Part shown: positions 25,429 through 34,537 of the stretch, piece by piece
Numbering within the stretch: position 1 is the first letter of the stretch
Layout of the letters: every line of letters begins with the position of its first letter
Assembly (NCBI GenBank): GCA_032017425.1
Contig: DALZPW010000012.1
Strand: one strand, 5' to 3'
From: Faucicola tetraodonis
GTDB taxonomy: Bacteria; Pseudomonadota; Gammaproteobacteria; Pseudomonadales; Moraxellaceae
DNA length: 64,000 nt
The notes under the pieces: generated by a model
Database searches by the model: none
What the model saw: the letters and a program-made list of their open reading frames with translations, nothing else
What the model was told of the DNA's origin: nothing
Position numbers and translations under genes: made by a program

Positions 25429-26724
25429 TTATTTTCTGACTTCCCCATGCCCAAACACAATCCATTTTTGCGATGTTAAACCTTCAAGACCCACAGGGCC
25501 GCGCGCATGGATTTTATCGGTAGAGATACCAATCTCTGCACCCAAACCATATTCAAATCCATCGGCAAAGCGGGTTGATGCATTGACCATCACGCTACTA
25601 GAATCAACTTCACGCATGAATGTTAACGATTTTGAGTAGTTTTCGGTGATAATCGCATCGGTATGGTGTGAGCCATGGGTATTGATATGGGCAATGGCTT
25701 CGTCGATATCGGCGACTACTTTAATCGCCAAAATTGGCGCCAAATATTCGGTATCCCAATCTGCCTCACTCGCCGCTGACAGATGAGCGGTTAATTCAGC
25801 GGTATCGCTCAAGATGGCTAAGGTTTTTGGACAGCCGCGTAATTGCATGGCACTGTCTGCAGCGACAATGGCGCTGGCGATTGGCGGCAGCGCTTGCGCA
25901 GCGATTTGGCTATCAATCAGCAGCGTTTCCATGGTATTACAAGTCCCGTAGCGGTGAGTTTTGGCATTGACGCAAATATCGGTTGCCATAGTCAAGTTTG
26001 CATCGCGATCGACAAAGGTATGGCAGTTACCATCTAGATGCTTGATGACAGGGACGCGCGCTTCATTACTGATACGCTCAATCAGGCTTTTACCACCCCG
26101 CGGCACAATCACATCGACATAGCGATTCATGGTGATAAGTTCCCCCACTGCCGCGCGGTCAGTGGTTTCGACCACTTGCACGGCGGCCTCTGGCAAACCA
26201 ACCGCTTGTAAACCTTGTTTGACACACGCAGCCAATGCTTGGTTGGAATAAAACGCTTCTGACCCGCCTCGTAGGATAATCGCATTGCCAGATTTTAATG
26301 CCAAAGACGCAGCTTCAATCGTCACATTGGGGCGAGATTCATAAATCATCCCGACCACGCCCAGCGGCACGCGCATTTTACCTAGCTGAATACCCGATGG
26401 ACGAAAGGTCATATCCGTGACCTCGCCAATCGGGTCAGGTAACATGGCGACATCTTTTAGCCCTTGTAACATGCCTTCAAAACGCGCATCGGTGAGCGCT
26501 AATCGGTCAAGTAGTGCGTCATCCAGTCCTTTTTGTTGACCGTTTTGCATATCGGTGGCATTGGCAGCTAGCACCTGTGATTTGGCTTGTTGCAGGGCGT
26601 CATAGATAGCGAGTAGGGCGCTATTTTTGAGCGCGGTGTCTGCTTTTGCCAAAATTGCTGAAGCAGCGCGCGCTTGCTGTCCCACGGTTTGCATATAATG
26701 TTTGGTATCAGTCATGGTTTGCAT
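25429..26724 (-). CDS. proA: Gamma-glutamyl phosphate reductase ProA
   Basis: Second step of proline synthesis: NADPH-dependent reduction of gamma-glutamyl phosphate to glutamate semialdehyde. 431 residues. Catalytic Cys262 in 'RYGTCNTMETLL'; NAD(P)-binding 'GVVGMIYESRPNVT' and 'LRGGSEAFYSN'; 'EYGLGAEIGISTDKIHARGPVGLEGLT' near the end. The ATG at 26724 has TAGGG upstream. It is not linked to proB or, unlike in some Moraxellaceae, to nadD. Own terminator. Confidence 0.96.
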   Translation of the reverse strand: MQTMTDTKHYMQTVGQQARAASAILAKADTALKNSALLAIYDALQQAKSQVLAANATDMQNGQQKGLDDALLDRLALTDARFEGMLQGLKDVAMLPDPIGEVTDMTFRPSGIQLGKMRVPLGVVGMIYESRPNVTIEAASLALKSGNAIILRGGSEAFYSNQALAACVKQGLQAVGLPEAAVQVVETTDRAAVGELITMNRYVDVIVPRGGKSLIERISNEARVPVIKHLDGNCHTFVDRDANLTMATDICVNAKTHRYGTCNTMETLLIDSQIAAQALPPIASAIVAADSAMQLRGCPKTLAILSDTAELTAHLSAASEADWDTEYLAPILAIKVVADIDEAIAHINTHGSHHTDAIITENYSKSLTFMREVDSSSVMVNASTRFADGFEYGLGAEIGISTDKIHARGPVGLEGLTSQKWIVFGHGEVRK

Positions 26725-26970
26725 AGTCAGTCCCTAATATAATCATCGCTTCATCATAACAACTTCAATCCAAAAATGGAATTTAGAAAGTTTTGACAGA
26801 CAAAAATTAATGGTTATGACTTAATCTAAAAACCAGTGCTAAAGACCAGTGCCCTAAAATCGAACGCCATAAAATAAAGTTAAATGAGAGAAAAATTTGC
26901 GTTTTAGTAGCGTTTTAAGCGAAAATAGACAGTTTTTTTCCACCTATCGTCTAATTTTGGATTAAATATC

Positions 26971-27765
26971 ATGTCAGATGCTATGCCAAACTTACAGCGT
27001 CCTGTAGCCTTGCAACTTAACAATATCCACAAGAACTTTGGATCGCTTGAAGTACTAAAAGGTGTATCGTTGACCGCTTATGATGGCGATGTCATCTCAA
27101 TTCTTGGCTCGAGCGGTTCGGGCAAATCCACCTTGCTACGCTGTATAAATTTGCTTGAAAACCCCTCGCAAGGGGAGGTTTTTTTGGGCAATGAAGCATT
27201 GGTATTAAAACCGAATAAATCCGGGGATTTGGTTGCCGCCAATCAACGCCAACTTGAGCAGTTTCGCTCAAAAATGGGTTTTGTGTTCCAAAACTTTAAT
27301 TTATGGCCACACCGGACTATTTTACAAAACATCATTGAAGGGCCGACCCAAGTCCTAAAAATCGCCAAAGACCAAGCCATCAGTGAAGCTGAAGTGCTAC
27401 TAAAACGCGTAGAATTACTGGACAAAAAAGATGCTTATCCAGAAAACTTATCGGGTGGGCAACGCCAGCGTATCGCCATCGCTCGTGCGTTAGCGATGAA
27501 GCCCCAAGTATTGCTATTTGATGAGCCAACCTCTGCCCTCGACCCAGAATTGGTCAATGAAGTATTAGCGGTGATGAAATCGCTTGCTGAAGAAGGTCGC
27601 ACCATGCTGATTGTCACCCATGAAATGCGTTTTGCGCGCGATGTATCAAGCCAAGTGGTGTTCTTGCATGAGGGACGTATCGAAGAAATAGGCACACCAG
27701 AGCAAGTATTTGACAATCCGCAATCAGCGCGGGTGAAAGACTTTATGGCAAGCCATCAAAAATAA
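26971..27765 (+). CDS. ABC transporter ATPase, polar amino acid type
   Basis: ATPase of a HisP/ArtP/GlnQ-type importer. 264 residues. Walker A 'GSSGSGKST' at 46-54, Q-loop 'VFQNFNLWPH', signature 'LSGGQRQR', Walker B 'VLLFDEPTSALDPE', H-loop 'VTHEM'. It heads a same-strand set: ATPase, three lipoprotein binding proteins, two permeases and a small lipoprotein (26971-33039). Basic amino acids are likely substrates given HisP/ArtP-like features, but specificity cannot be fixed from sequence alone. Confidence 0.94.
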   Translation: MSDAMPNLQRPVALQLNNIHKNFGSLEVLKGVSLTAYDGDVISILGSSGSGKSTLLRCINLLENPSQGEVFLGNEALVLKPNKSGDLVAANQRQLEQFRSKMGFVFQNFNLWPHRTILQNIIEGPTQVLKIAKDQAISEAEVLLKRVELLDKKDAYPENLSGGQRQRIAIARALAMKPQVLLFDEPTSALDPELVNEVLAVMKSLAEEGRTMLIVTHEMRFARDVSSQVVFLHEGRIEEIGTPEQVFDNPQSARVKDFMASHQK

Positions 27766-27782
27766 TCCAATCAGCCTATCAG

Positions 27783-27811
27783 CCGTCAATTGCCATGCGA
27801 TTGGCGGTTTT
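27783..27811 (+). terminator. Weak intrinsic terminator after the ATPase gene
   Basis: 'ccgtcaat' pairs with 'attggcgg' (one G-U) followed by a short T stretch. It may lower read-through so that binding proteins are driven from their own promoter. Confidence 0.45.
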
Positions 27812-28020
27812 GTAGTTTTAGGCATCAGAAAAAATTTATTTGATTTAATTGTTGCTGAATACGTTTTTCACTTGCAAAAATGTTAATTTATGTTAATTTT
27901 AACTAAATTGTAAACTCGCATTGATTTTAGTCGCATTGATTTTAAATATTGAAATCGCTGAAAGCGAAACCTGATATTAAATCGCTTTTTATTCAAAAAT
28001 TTCATTTGTAAGGAACATCC

Positions 28021-28827
28021 ATGCAATCAACCTTGAATTCAACCTACTCAAAACTCGCCTTGGCAACGGTATGTGCAGTTAGCATGGGATTAACCGCCTG
28101 TCAAAAACCTGCTGAAAAAACAGAAGGTGCAGCCGCCAGCCAACCCGCTGCCGGTGCCAGCACGGGCAAAAAAATTCGTATTGCCACTGAAGGCGCCTAC
28201 AAACCATTTAACTACACCAATGCCGATGGCACATTAGGCGGTTATGATGTGGATGTTGCCAAAGCCGTGTGTGCCCAAGCGAAACTCGACTGCGAAATCG
28301 TAGCGCAAGATTGGGACGGTATCTTACCAGGCTTGATGGCGAGAAAATACGACGCGGTTGCCGCGGGTATGTCAATTACCCCAGAGCGTTCAGCGCAAGT
28401 GGACTTCACCACACCTTATTTTAAAAACACCATGGTTTGGGTCGCTGCTAAAGGTGGCAAATTCAACCCACAAGCGATTTCAGGGTTAAAAATCGGCGGT
28501 CAACGCTCAACCACCATGGCACAGTACCTTCAAGATAAACTGAGCAAAACCAACGAAATCAAATTGTATGACAACTATGACAACGCCTATATTGACCTAA
28601 AATCAGGTCGTATCGATTCAGTGCTGTCTGAAAAAGTAACCGCAAGCGAATGGCTAAAACAAAACAGCAACTACCAAATCGTAGGCAGTGAGATGGATAA
28701 TGGTGACAACATCGCAATGGCCATTCGTAAAGGCGATCCACTAAAAGCAGAATTTGACAAAGCCTTAGATGCGCTACAAAGCAATGGCGAGTTGGCAAAA
28801 TTACAAAAGCAACATTTTGGTAATTAA
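28021..28827 (+). CDS. Amino acid ABC transporter binding lipoprotein, copy 1
   Basis: Extracytoplasmic solute-binding protein (type II, HisJ/ArtJ-like), 268 residues. Lipobox 'LTAC' with Cys27, followed by a Lys/Glu/Ala linker, then 'KIRIATEGAYKPFNY' and 'GYDVDVAKAVC', 'DWDGILPGLMARKYDAV', 'SITPERSAQVDFTTPYF', 'GGQRSTTMAQYL'. AAGGAACATCC precedes the ATG. First of three tandem paralogues; Arg in 'GQRST' and the Asp pattern suit binding of the amino acid backbone. Ligand inferred as a cationic amino acid. Confidence 0.93.
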   Translation: MQSTLNSTYSKLALATVCAVSMGLTACQKPAEKTEGAAASQPAAGASTGKKIRIATEGAYKPFNYTNADGTLGGYDVDVAKAVCAQAKLDCEIVAQDWDGILPGLMARKYDAVAAGMSITPERSAQVDFTTPYFKNTMVWVAAKGGKFNPQAISGLKIGGQRSTTMAQYLQDKLSKTNEIKLYDNYDNAYIDLKSGRIDSVLSEKVTASEWLKQNSNYQIVGSEMDNGDNIAMAIRKGDPLKAEFDKALDALQSNGELAKLQKQHFGN

Positions 28828-28904
28828 TTGACGTTGTATTGAGCGATTTAAGATTTACACAATAGATGCGGGTGACCCTCAAATTTTGACAAAAAGGTGT
28901 TGTT

Positions 28905-29711
28905 ATGAAACAGTTATCGGTTTTGGGTGTATCGTCGTTAGCCATTTTGATGGGGGTAACCGCCTGTCAAAAACCTGCCCAAAAAGAAGCAGACACGGCA
29001 GCAGCAAGTAGCACAACCATGGCAGCAAACGCAGATATGCCACAGATTCGTATCGCTACCGAATCAAGCTTTGTCCCCTTTAGTTATAAAGATGCCAATG
29101 GCAAATTAATCGGCTTTGAGATTGATTTGGCAGATGCGCTATGTGCTGAAGCCAAACTAAAATGTGAAGTGATTTCCCAAGATTGGGATGGACTGATTCC
29201 AGGACTACAAGCACAAAAATACAATGCCATCATGGCGGGGATGTCAGACACCGCAGAGCGTCGCCAAGTGGTGGCATTTAGCGACCCATACTTTACCAAC
29301 AACCTCGTTGTCATTGGCAAAAAAGGGGTAGAAAAAGGCGCTGATGACTTGGCGGGCAAATCCGTGGGTGCGCAGCGTTCAACGACTGCCGCTGAGTACT
29401 TAGCCAAAAACTTCCCAAAAGCCACCCCAAAACTGTATGACACCCAAGATAATGCCTATCTTGACCTAGAATCGGGCCGTACAGATTTGATGATTTCTGA
29501 TAGTGCCCCAGCCTTATCATGGTTAAAAACTGCCAAAGGTCAAGGCTTTGAAGTCAAAGGTCAACCGATCAATATTGATGACAAAATTGCCATTGCTCTT
29601 CGTCAAAATGATCCATTGATTGGCAAATTCAACACCGCACTGGCGGCGCTAAAAGCCAATGGTACTTACGATAAAATCAGCCAAAAATATTTTGCAGATT
29701 TGCCGAAATAA
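28905..29711 (+). CDS. Amino acid ABC transporter binding lipoprotein, copy 2
   Basis: 268 residues, paralogue of copies 1 and 3. Lipobox 'VTAC' with Cys21, then 'QIRIATESSFVPFSY', 'GFEIDLADALC', 'DWDGLIPGLQAQKYNAI', 'DTAERRQVVAFSDPYF', 'GAQRSTTAAEYL'. The ligand-contact segment after the first strand differs (ESSFVPFSY against EGAYKPFNY/EGTYKPFSI), and the 'MSIT' of copies 1 and 3 is 'MSDT', so it may prefer another ligand. It begins 77 bases after copy 1. Confidence 0.93.
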   Translation: MKQLSVLGVSSLAILMGVTACQKPAQKEADTAAASSTTMAANADMPQIRIATESSFVPFSYKDANGKLIGFEIDLADALCAEAKLKCEVISQDWDGLIPGLQAQKYNAIMAGMSDTAERRQVVAFSDPYFTNNLVVIGKKGVEKGADDLAGKSVGAQRSTTAAEYLAKNFPKATPKLYDTQDNAYLDLESGRTDLMISDSAPALSWLKTAKGQGFEVKGQPINIDDKIAIALRQNDPLIGKFNTALAALKANGTYDKISQKYFADLPK

Positions 29712-29801
29712 GCCGTTAAATAACTTATTTGCCTGTTAGTGTTGTTAAAGCTTACAAGCAAAAATTGTCATGTGTTAGACGTTAAAAATTAGGAGTATCA
29801 G

Positions 29802-30722
29802 GTGAAAGCAAATATTTCATTATTGGGTAGCTTGGCATTGGCAGGTCTAGCGCTGGTGGGTTGTCAAAAACCTGCAGAAAAAACGGCGGCAACGACGGGT
29901 AGCACAGCCGCTTCTACAACGGTGAGTAGCAGCACAGAGACATCGAGCAGTATGGCTGGCAAAACCATTCGCATCGCCACCGAAGGCACCTATAAACCCT
30001 TTAGTATCACCAAAGCGGATGGCAGTTTGACAGGTTTTGACGTGGATTTTATGCAGGCCTTGTGTGCAGAAATGAAAGCCAACTGTGAAATCAAGCCACA
30101 AGATTGGGATGGTTTATTGCCAGGCTTGATGGCAAAAAAATATGACGTGGTAATTGATGCGATGTCTATCACCCCAGAACGTCAGGCGCAAGTCGATTTT
30201 ACCGACCCCTATTTTACCAATACGTTGGTGTTTTTGACCAAACAAGGTAGCCCCATCAATCCGGATGACCCTGCCCAAATTGACAGCCATAAAGTTGCGG
30301 CGCAGCGTTCAACGCTATCTACCCAGTGGATGGAAAAAAATCACCCAAAAGCCCAGCTAAACCTGTATGAAGGGTTGGACAATGCGTTTATGGACTTGGC
30401 AGCAGGGCGCTCAGATATGATGATTTCGGATAAAGCCCCGGCCGCTTATTGGCTGACCACGCCAGAAGGTAAAGGCTTTGAAATCAAAGGTAAAGAGATT
30501 GATGTCAATGACAAAATGGGTATCATCGTTCGTAAAGGTGACCCACTGCGTTTAGAATTTAACAAAGCGATTGCCACGTTAAAATCAAATGGCACGTATG
30601 ACAAAATCTATAACCAATATTTTGGTAATGCAACCACTACAACGGCGGCGGCAAGCAACGTGGCCGTTACGGTCTCTAGCAGTACAACGACCACGACGAC
30701 TGTGGCAAGTACGAGCAAGTAA
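29802..30722 (+). CDS. Amino acid ABC transporter binding lipoprotein, copy 3
   Basis: 306 residues, GTG start at 29802 with AGGAG 8 bases upstream. Lipobox 'LVGC' with Cys21, Thr/Ser-rich linker, then the binding fold 'TIRIATEGTYKPFSI', 'GFDVDFMQALC', 'DWDGLLPGLMAKKYDVV', 'SITPERQAQVDFTDPYF', 'AAQRSTLSTQWM'. It differs from the other copies by a C-terminal tail of about 30 residues made almost only of Thr, Ser, Ala and Val ('SSSTTTTTTVASTSK'). A terminator follows, before the permease genes. Confidence 0.93.
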   Translation: MKANISLLGSLALAGLALVGCQKPAEKTAATTGSTAASTTVSSSTETSSSMAGKTIRIATEGTYKPFSITKADGSLTGFDVDFMQALCAEMKANCEIKPQDWDGLLPGLMAKKYDVVIDAMSITPERQAQVDFTDPYFTNTLVFLTKQGSPINPDDPAQIDSHKVAAQRSTLSTQWMEKNHPKAQLNLYEGLDNAFMDLAAGRSDMMISDKAPAAYWLTTPEGKGFEIKGKEIDVNDKMGIIVRKGDPLRLEFNKAIATLKSNGTYDKIYNQYFGNATTTTAAASNVAVTVSSSTTTTTTVASTSK

Positions 30723-30749
30723 CTCAACCAAGCGCTTGGGTTCAGTCAA

Positions 30750-30778
30750 AAACTGGGTGAAAAGTCACTCAGTTTTTT
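30750..30778 (+). terminator. Intrinsic terminator after the third binding protein
   Basis: 'aaactgggtga' pairs with 'tcactcagttt' (one G-U) over 11 bp, then a T run. It separates abundant binding protein transcripts from the permeases. Confidence 0.8.
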
Positions 30779-30952
30779 GTTTTTTTTGATGGTTTTTGAT
30801 AGGGCAATCACGTAAAATTGCACCCTGCAAAAAACAAAGCAAAAGGTTATATCCGTTATCACCTTTTGTCTATGTGACGGTAAAACTGCGTTTTAAGCAT
30901 TTTTTGGGTAATAGGTCAGCAAACAGAGTTAAAAAGACAGGGTATCGATATT

Positions 30953-31672
30953 GTGTTAGATCTACAAGGTTTTGGGCAGCTATTATTAAGCGGCGCTTGG
31001 GTCACCATCAAACTGGCATTGACTAGTTTGGTCATTGGGCTGATTTTGGGATTATTGGGTGCGACCGCTAAGATGTCACGATTTAAAGTGCTCAACGCCA
31101 TCGCCACCGCTTACACCACGATTATCCGTGGTATTCCAGAACTGCTGTCAGTCATGTTTATTTACTTTGGCGGCTCGATGTTGATGGGTCTTATTCTATC
31201 GCAATTTGGCAATACGGGATACGTGGATGTCAGTCCGTTCTGGGCGGGGGTTACAGCGCTGTCTGTGGCATTTGGTGCGTATGCGACCGAAACTTTTCGT
31301 ATGGCATTTCAAGAGATTCCAAAAGGTCAAGCTGAAGCAGCGCAAGCGATTGGCATGAAAAAATTTCAAATCCTTTGGCGAGTGACGTTGCCACAAGTGT
31401 GGCGTATTGCACTGCCAGGACTGGGTAATTTGTTTTTGGTACTGCTCAAAGATACTGCGTTGGTTTCTGTGGTCGGGCTTGAAGATATCATGCGCCACGC
31501 CAAAACGGCAGCGACTTCCACGCAAAGCCCGTTTACTTTTTATATGGCAGCAGCCTTGTTGTACTTGAGTCTGACCGTCATCATCACCGGTGTGATTATG
31601 TGGCTAGAATGGGTCAATAACCCAGCAGAGCGTTATGCAAAACGCCTGCAAAAAATCGGCATGGCAAAATAG
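30953..31672 (+). CDS. Polar amino acid ABC permease 1 (HisQ/ArtQ type)
   Basis: 239 residues, five or so membrane helices. The GTG at 30953 is the likely start, with AGGG about 9 bases upstream. 'GAWVTIKLALTSLVIGLILGLLGA' at the N-terminus and the ATPase-contact EAA loop 'GQAEAAQAIGMKKFQILWRVTLPQVWRIALPGLGN' (about 125-158) are typical of the HisMQ family. It lies 11 bases before the second permease; the two would form the heteromeric channel. Confidence 0.93.
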   Translation: MLDLQGFGQLLLSGAWVTIKLALTSLVIGLILGLLGATAKMSRFKVLNAIATAYTTIIRGIPELLSVMFIYFGGSMLMGLILSQFGNTGYVDVSPFWAGVTALSVAFGAYATETFRMAFQEIPKGQAEAAQAIGMKKFQILWRVTLPQVWRIALPGLGNLFLVLLKDTALVSVVGLEDIMRHAKTAATSTQSPFTFYMAAALLYLSLTVIITGVIMWLEWVNNPAERYAKRLQKIGMAK

Positions 31673-31683
31673 GGGATTCATCA

Positions 31684-32409
31684 ATGAACTGGAATTGGCA
31701 AATTATTATTGATAGTATCCCAAAACTGCTGCAAGGCAGTATTATCACCATTGAGCTTGTGGTGTTGTCGGGTTTATTGGGGTTTATGTTGGCAGTGCCG
31801 CTAGCACTGGCTAGGCTGTCGAAAAAACCTTGGGTGCAGGCATTGCCGTTTGCGTATATTTTCTTTTTTCGGGGTACGCCGCTACTGGTGCAAATCTTTT
31901 TGATTTATTATGGCTTGTCACAATTTAAATGGGTGACCGAGTCTGTGCTGTGGAAATCGGGTGTGTTAGCGAGCCCATTTTGGTGCGCTATCATCGCTTT
32001 TACCCTCAATACCGCAGCTTATATTGCCGAAATCATCCGCGGTGCTATCAAGTCAATACCCAAAGGCGAGAATGAAGCTGCCGACGCCATTGGCATGTCG
32101 TATAGCCAAAAATTGCGCCGAATTATTTTTCCTCGTGCCTTTGGCATCATGCTACCTGCGTATGGCAATGAAGTGATTTTTATGCTCAAAGGCAGTGCGC
32201 TGGCATCGACCATCACTTTGATGGATATCACCGGTGTGGCAACGACGATTATGTCAAAAACTTATACCGTTTTTGAGTTGTTCTTTGCCTCAGGTATCAT
32301 TTATTTGTTATTGTCTTGGCTATTGATTGGGATGTTTCGATTGGCAGAAAAACGCATCAATCGTCATCTTTCTTATCAGCCCATCAGTAATGGGGGCGTT
32401 ACTGCCTAA
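31684..32409 (+). CDS. Polar amino acid ABC permease 2 (HisM/ArtM type)
   Basis: 241 residues, HisMQ family. 'GSIITIELVVLSGLLGFMLAVPLALARLS', 'FFRGTPLLVQIFLIYYGL', EAA loop 'GENEAADAIGMSYSQKLRRIIFPRAFGIMLPAYGNEVIFMLKGSALASTITLMD'. ATG at 31684 with AGGGG upstream. Pairs with permease 1 and the ATPase at 26971. Confidence 0.94.
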   Translation: MNWNWQIIIDSIPKLLQGSIITIELVVLSGLLGFMLAVPLALARLSKKPWVQALPFAYIFFFRGTPLLVQIFLIYYGLSQFKWVTESVLWKSGVLASPFWCAIIAFTLNTAAYIAEIIRGAIKSIPKGENEAADAIGMSYSQKLRRIIFPRAFGIMLPAYGNEVIFMLKGSALASTITLMDITGVATTIMSKTYTVFELFFASGIIYLLLSWLLIGMFRLAEKRINRHLSYQPISNGGVTA

Positions 32410-32466
32410 GTTAGGCTAAGCTAGATTAAGCTAGACAAAGAGTTTGGATGTATTGGAGGCGTGCCA

Positions 32467-33039
32467 ATGAGACAAGCAGTTATAATATCAAGTTTGCTGA
32501 TGGGTGGGGTGTTACTCTCGGCTTGTCAACCTGCCAGTGATAACAAGCCAGCGCAAAACAGCACAGCAAGTGCCACAGTAAGCGCCACAGTGGCTAGCGT
32601 TCAAAGTCCGCATCACGTTGCCAGTGTAGCTGTCGCCAGTACCGTATCCCCCCAAGCCGCCCAAAACGGTGCGCCCAAACAAATCAACTGGGCATTGGTG
32701 GATTCGGGCGTTAAGCCAGTCGATAAGGCTAGCTTTAAATATCCCTTTGAGCTCGATAGCGAGCCTGTCAAAGCGTATGCCGAAATGTATCATGTGGATA
32801 ATGAAACCTCCCGCTACAATTTAACGGTGGGTATGGCAGTCAATGAAGTCTTATCCAAAGTGCTCGACCAGCTGGGTACTGCGTATGTGTCACATGAACT
32901 CACAGCTGGTAAAAACAGCGCGTTTGTCATCCATACCACCCAGCAAATTGCTCCGAGCCAATACACTTATGTCTTTGCCGAGCCCTTTGCCAAAGGGTTA
33001 ACCATTCCTGTCAAAATCATCAATGATGGCAAAAAATAA
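32467..33039 (+). CDS. Small lipoprotein of unknown function
   Basis: 190 residues. Signal with lipobox 'LLSAC' (Cys near residue 20), then a low-complexity Ala/Ser/Val/Thr linker to about residue 65, then a globular part: 'INWALVDSGVKPVDKASFKYPFELDSEPVKAYAEMYHVDNETSRYNLTVGMAVNEVLSKVLDQ', with Ser/Thr-rich C-terminal strands. I do not recognise the family. Start: GGAGG at 32455-32459 favours the ATG at 32467 over the GTG at 32461. It follows the ABC permeases by 57 bases and may be co-expressed; no role in transport is shown. Confidence 0.8.
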   Translation: MRQAVIISSLLMGGVLLSACQPASDNKPAQNSTASATVSATVASVQSPHHVASVAVASTVSPQAAQNGAPKQINWALVDSGVKPVDKASFKYPFELDSEPVKAYAEMYHVDNETSRYNLTVGMAVNEVLSKVLDQLGTAYVSHELTAGKNSAFVIHTTQQIAPSQYTYVFAEPFAKGLTIPVKIINDGKK

Positions 33040-33089
33040 CTAACTTGCCATCGGTATGTTGACGTTTATTTATCGTTTAAGGAAATACC

Positions 33090-34151
33090 ATGCGTGTGCT
33101 AGGATTGGAAACATCCTGCGATGAAACGGGATTAGCCATTTTTGATAGTGACCAACGTCACCAACCCAATCAAGGTTTGGTCGGGCAAGTGCTGTATAGT
33201 CAAATCGCGCTACATGCGACGTATGGTGGGGTAGTCCCTGAACTTGCAAGCCGCGATCACATCCGCAAATTAGTGCCCTTGTTGCAGCAACTGCTTGATG
33301 ACTGCCAACTCAAAAAAACCGATATCGATGCAATTGCCTTTACCAAAGGTCCTGGACTGGTGGGCGCGTTGATGACAGGGGCATTATTTGGCCGCAGTTT
33401 GGCGATGGCATTGGGTATTCCTGCGATTGGAGTACATCACATGGAAGGGCACTTACTCGCGCCGCTATTAGGCGCCAATCCGCCCGATTTTCCGTTTGTC
33501 GCGTTGCTCGTGTCGGGTGGACATACCATGTTGGTAGCCGTCAAAGGCATCGGGCAATATGAAATATTAGGTGAGTCGATTGATGATGCCGCGGGCGAAT
33601 GCTTTGATAAAGCCGCTAAAATGCTAGAGTTACCTTATCCTGGTGGACCTAATATCGCACGCTTGGCGCAAACAGGCAATCCATTAGCCTATGAATTACC
33701 GCGCCCGATGCTCGGCAAAGGATTGGATTTTTCTTTTAGTGGTATGAAAACCGCCGTGCATAATTTGATTAAAGACCATCCAACCGATAGCCATAATCCT
33801 GAGCATGCCCAGACGCGCGCCGATATTGCGGCAAGTTTTCAATATGCGATGGTCGATACGTTGGTGAAAAAATGCGTCAAAGCCTTGCAGCAAACGGGTA
33901 TGAAACGTTTGGTGATAGCAGGTGGGGTGAGTGCCAATCAACAACTACGAGAATCGCTAGCCGAGGCATTAGCCAAAATCAATGCCACTGTGCATTATGC
34001 ACCGCCTGCCTTGTGTACTGACAATGGCGCCATGATTGCTTTCGCTGGTTGGCAGCGCTTGAATGCCGGTCAACAGGATGAGCTAGCGGTTAGCTGCTTG
34101 CCGCGTTGGGATATGACAACGCTGCCTGCTGTCAATCCAGCTAACCCATAA
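33090..34151 (+). CDS. tsaD: tRNA N6-threonylcarbamoyladenosine synthase subunit TsaD
   Basis: Transfers threonylcarbamoyl to A37 of ANN-decoding tRNAs, with TsaB and TsaE. 353 residues. 'LGLETSCDET' at the N-terminus, metal-binding 'HHMEGH' (about 112-117), 'LLVSGGHTMLV', 'GESIDDAAGECFDKAAKML', 'GGVSANQQLRE', 'CTDNGAMIA'. AAGGAAA precedes the ATG. The common partner rpsU is not adjacent; crcB follows by 20 bases. Confidence 0.96.
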   Translation: MRVLGLETSCDETGLAIFDSDQRHQPNQGLVGQVLYSQIALHATYGGVVPELASRDHIRKLVPLLQQLLDDCQLKKTDIDAIAFTKGPGLVGALMTGALFGRSLAMALGIPAIGVHHMEGHLLAPLLGANPPDFPFVALLVSGGHTMLVAVKGIGQYEILGESIDDAAGECFDKAAKMLELPYPGGPNIARLAQTGNPLAYELPRPMLGKGLDFSFSGMKTAVHNLIKDHPTDSHNPEHAQTRADIAASFQYAMVDTLVKKCVKALQQTGMKRLVIAGGVSANQQLRESLAEALAKINATVHYAPPALCTDNGAMIAFAGWQRLNAGQQDELAVSCLPRWDMTTLPAVNPANP

Positions 34152-34171
34152 TCATCTACAAGGACTTGAAT

Positions 34172-34537
34172 ATGCCATGGCTGTGGATAGGACTGGGGGC
34201 GGCATTGGGGGCAATGCTGCGCTGGTGGTTATCGAGAATCAATAGCGGACATCCTTGGTTGCCCTATGGCACACTATTTGCCAATGTACTAGGCGGGCTG
34301 TTGATGGGATTTGCCTTGATACTTACCCAAAAGATGCACCCAAACTTACGACTGTTTATCACCACCGGGTTTTTGGGGGGACTGACAACGTTTAGTACCT
34401 TTAGTGCCGAAGTGTTTACTTTGTTGCATACCGGCAAGGTATGGCAAGGTGTCGCCTTGATTGGCGTCCATGTGCTTTTAACCTTGGTTGCGACTGCCAT
34501 TGGTTTTTATAGTCTTAAATTGTTAAATTATGGATAA
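34172..34537 (+). CDS. crcB: Fluoride channel CrcB (Fluc)
   Basis: Dimeric membrane channel that exports fluoride. 121 residues, four helices. Signatures: 'GAALGAMLRWWLS', 'LFANVLGGLLMGF', 'TGFLGGLTTFSTFSAE' (the Phe-box and Na-site region). The ATG at 34172 has AAGGA 9 bases upstream; the TTG at 34166 is less likely. No fluoride riboswitch is seen, because tsaD ends only 20 bases upstream; transcription probably comes from tsaD. Confidence 0.93.
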   Translation: MPWLWIGLGAALGAMLRWWLSRINSGHPWLPYGTLFANVLGGLLMGFALILTQKMHPNLRLFITTGFLGGLTTFSTFSAEVFTLLHTGKVWQGVALIGVHVLLTLVATAIGFYSLKLLNYG

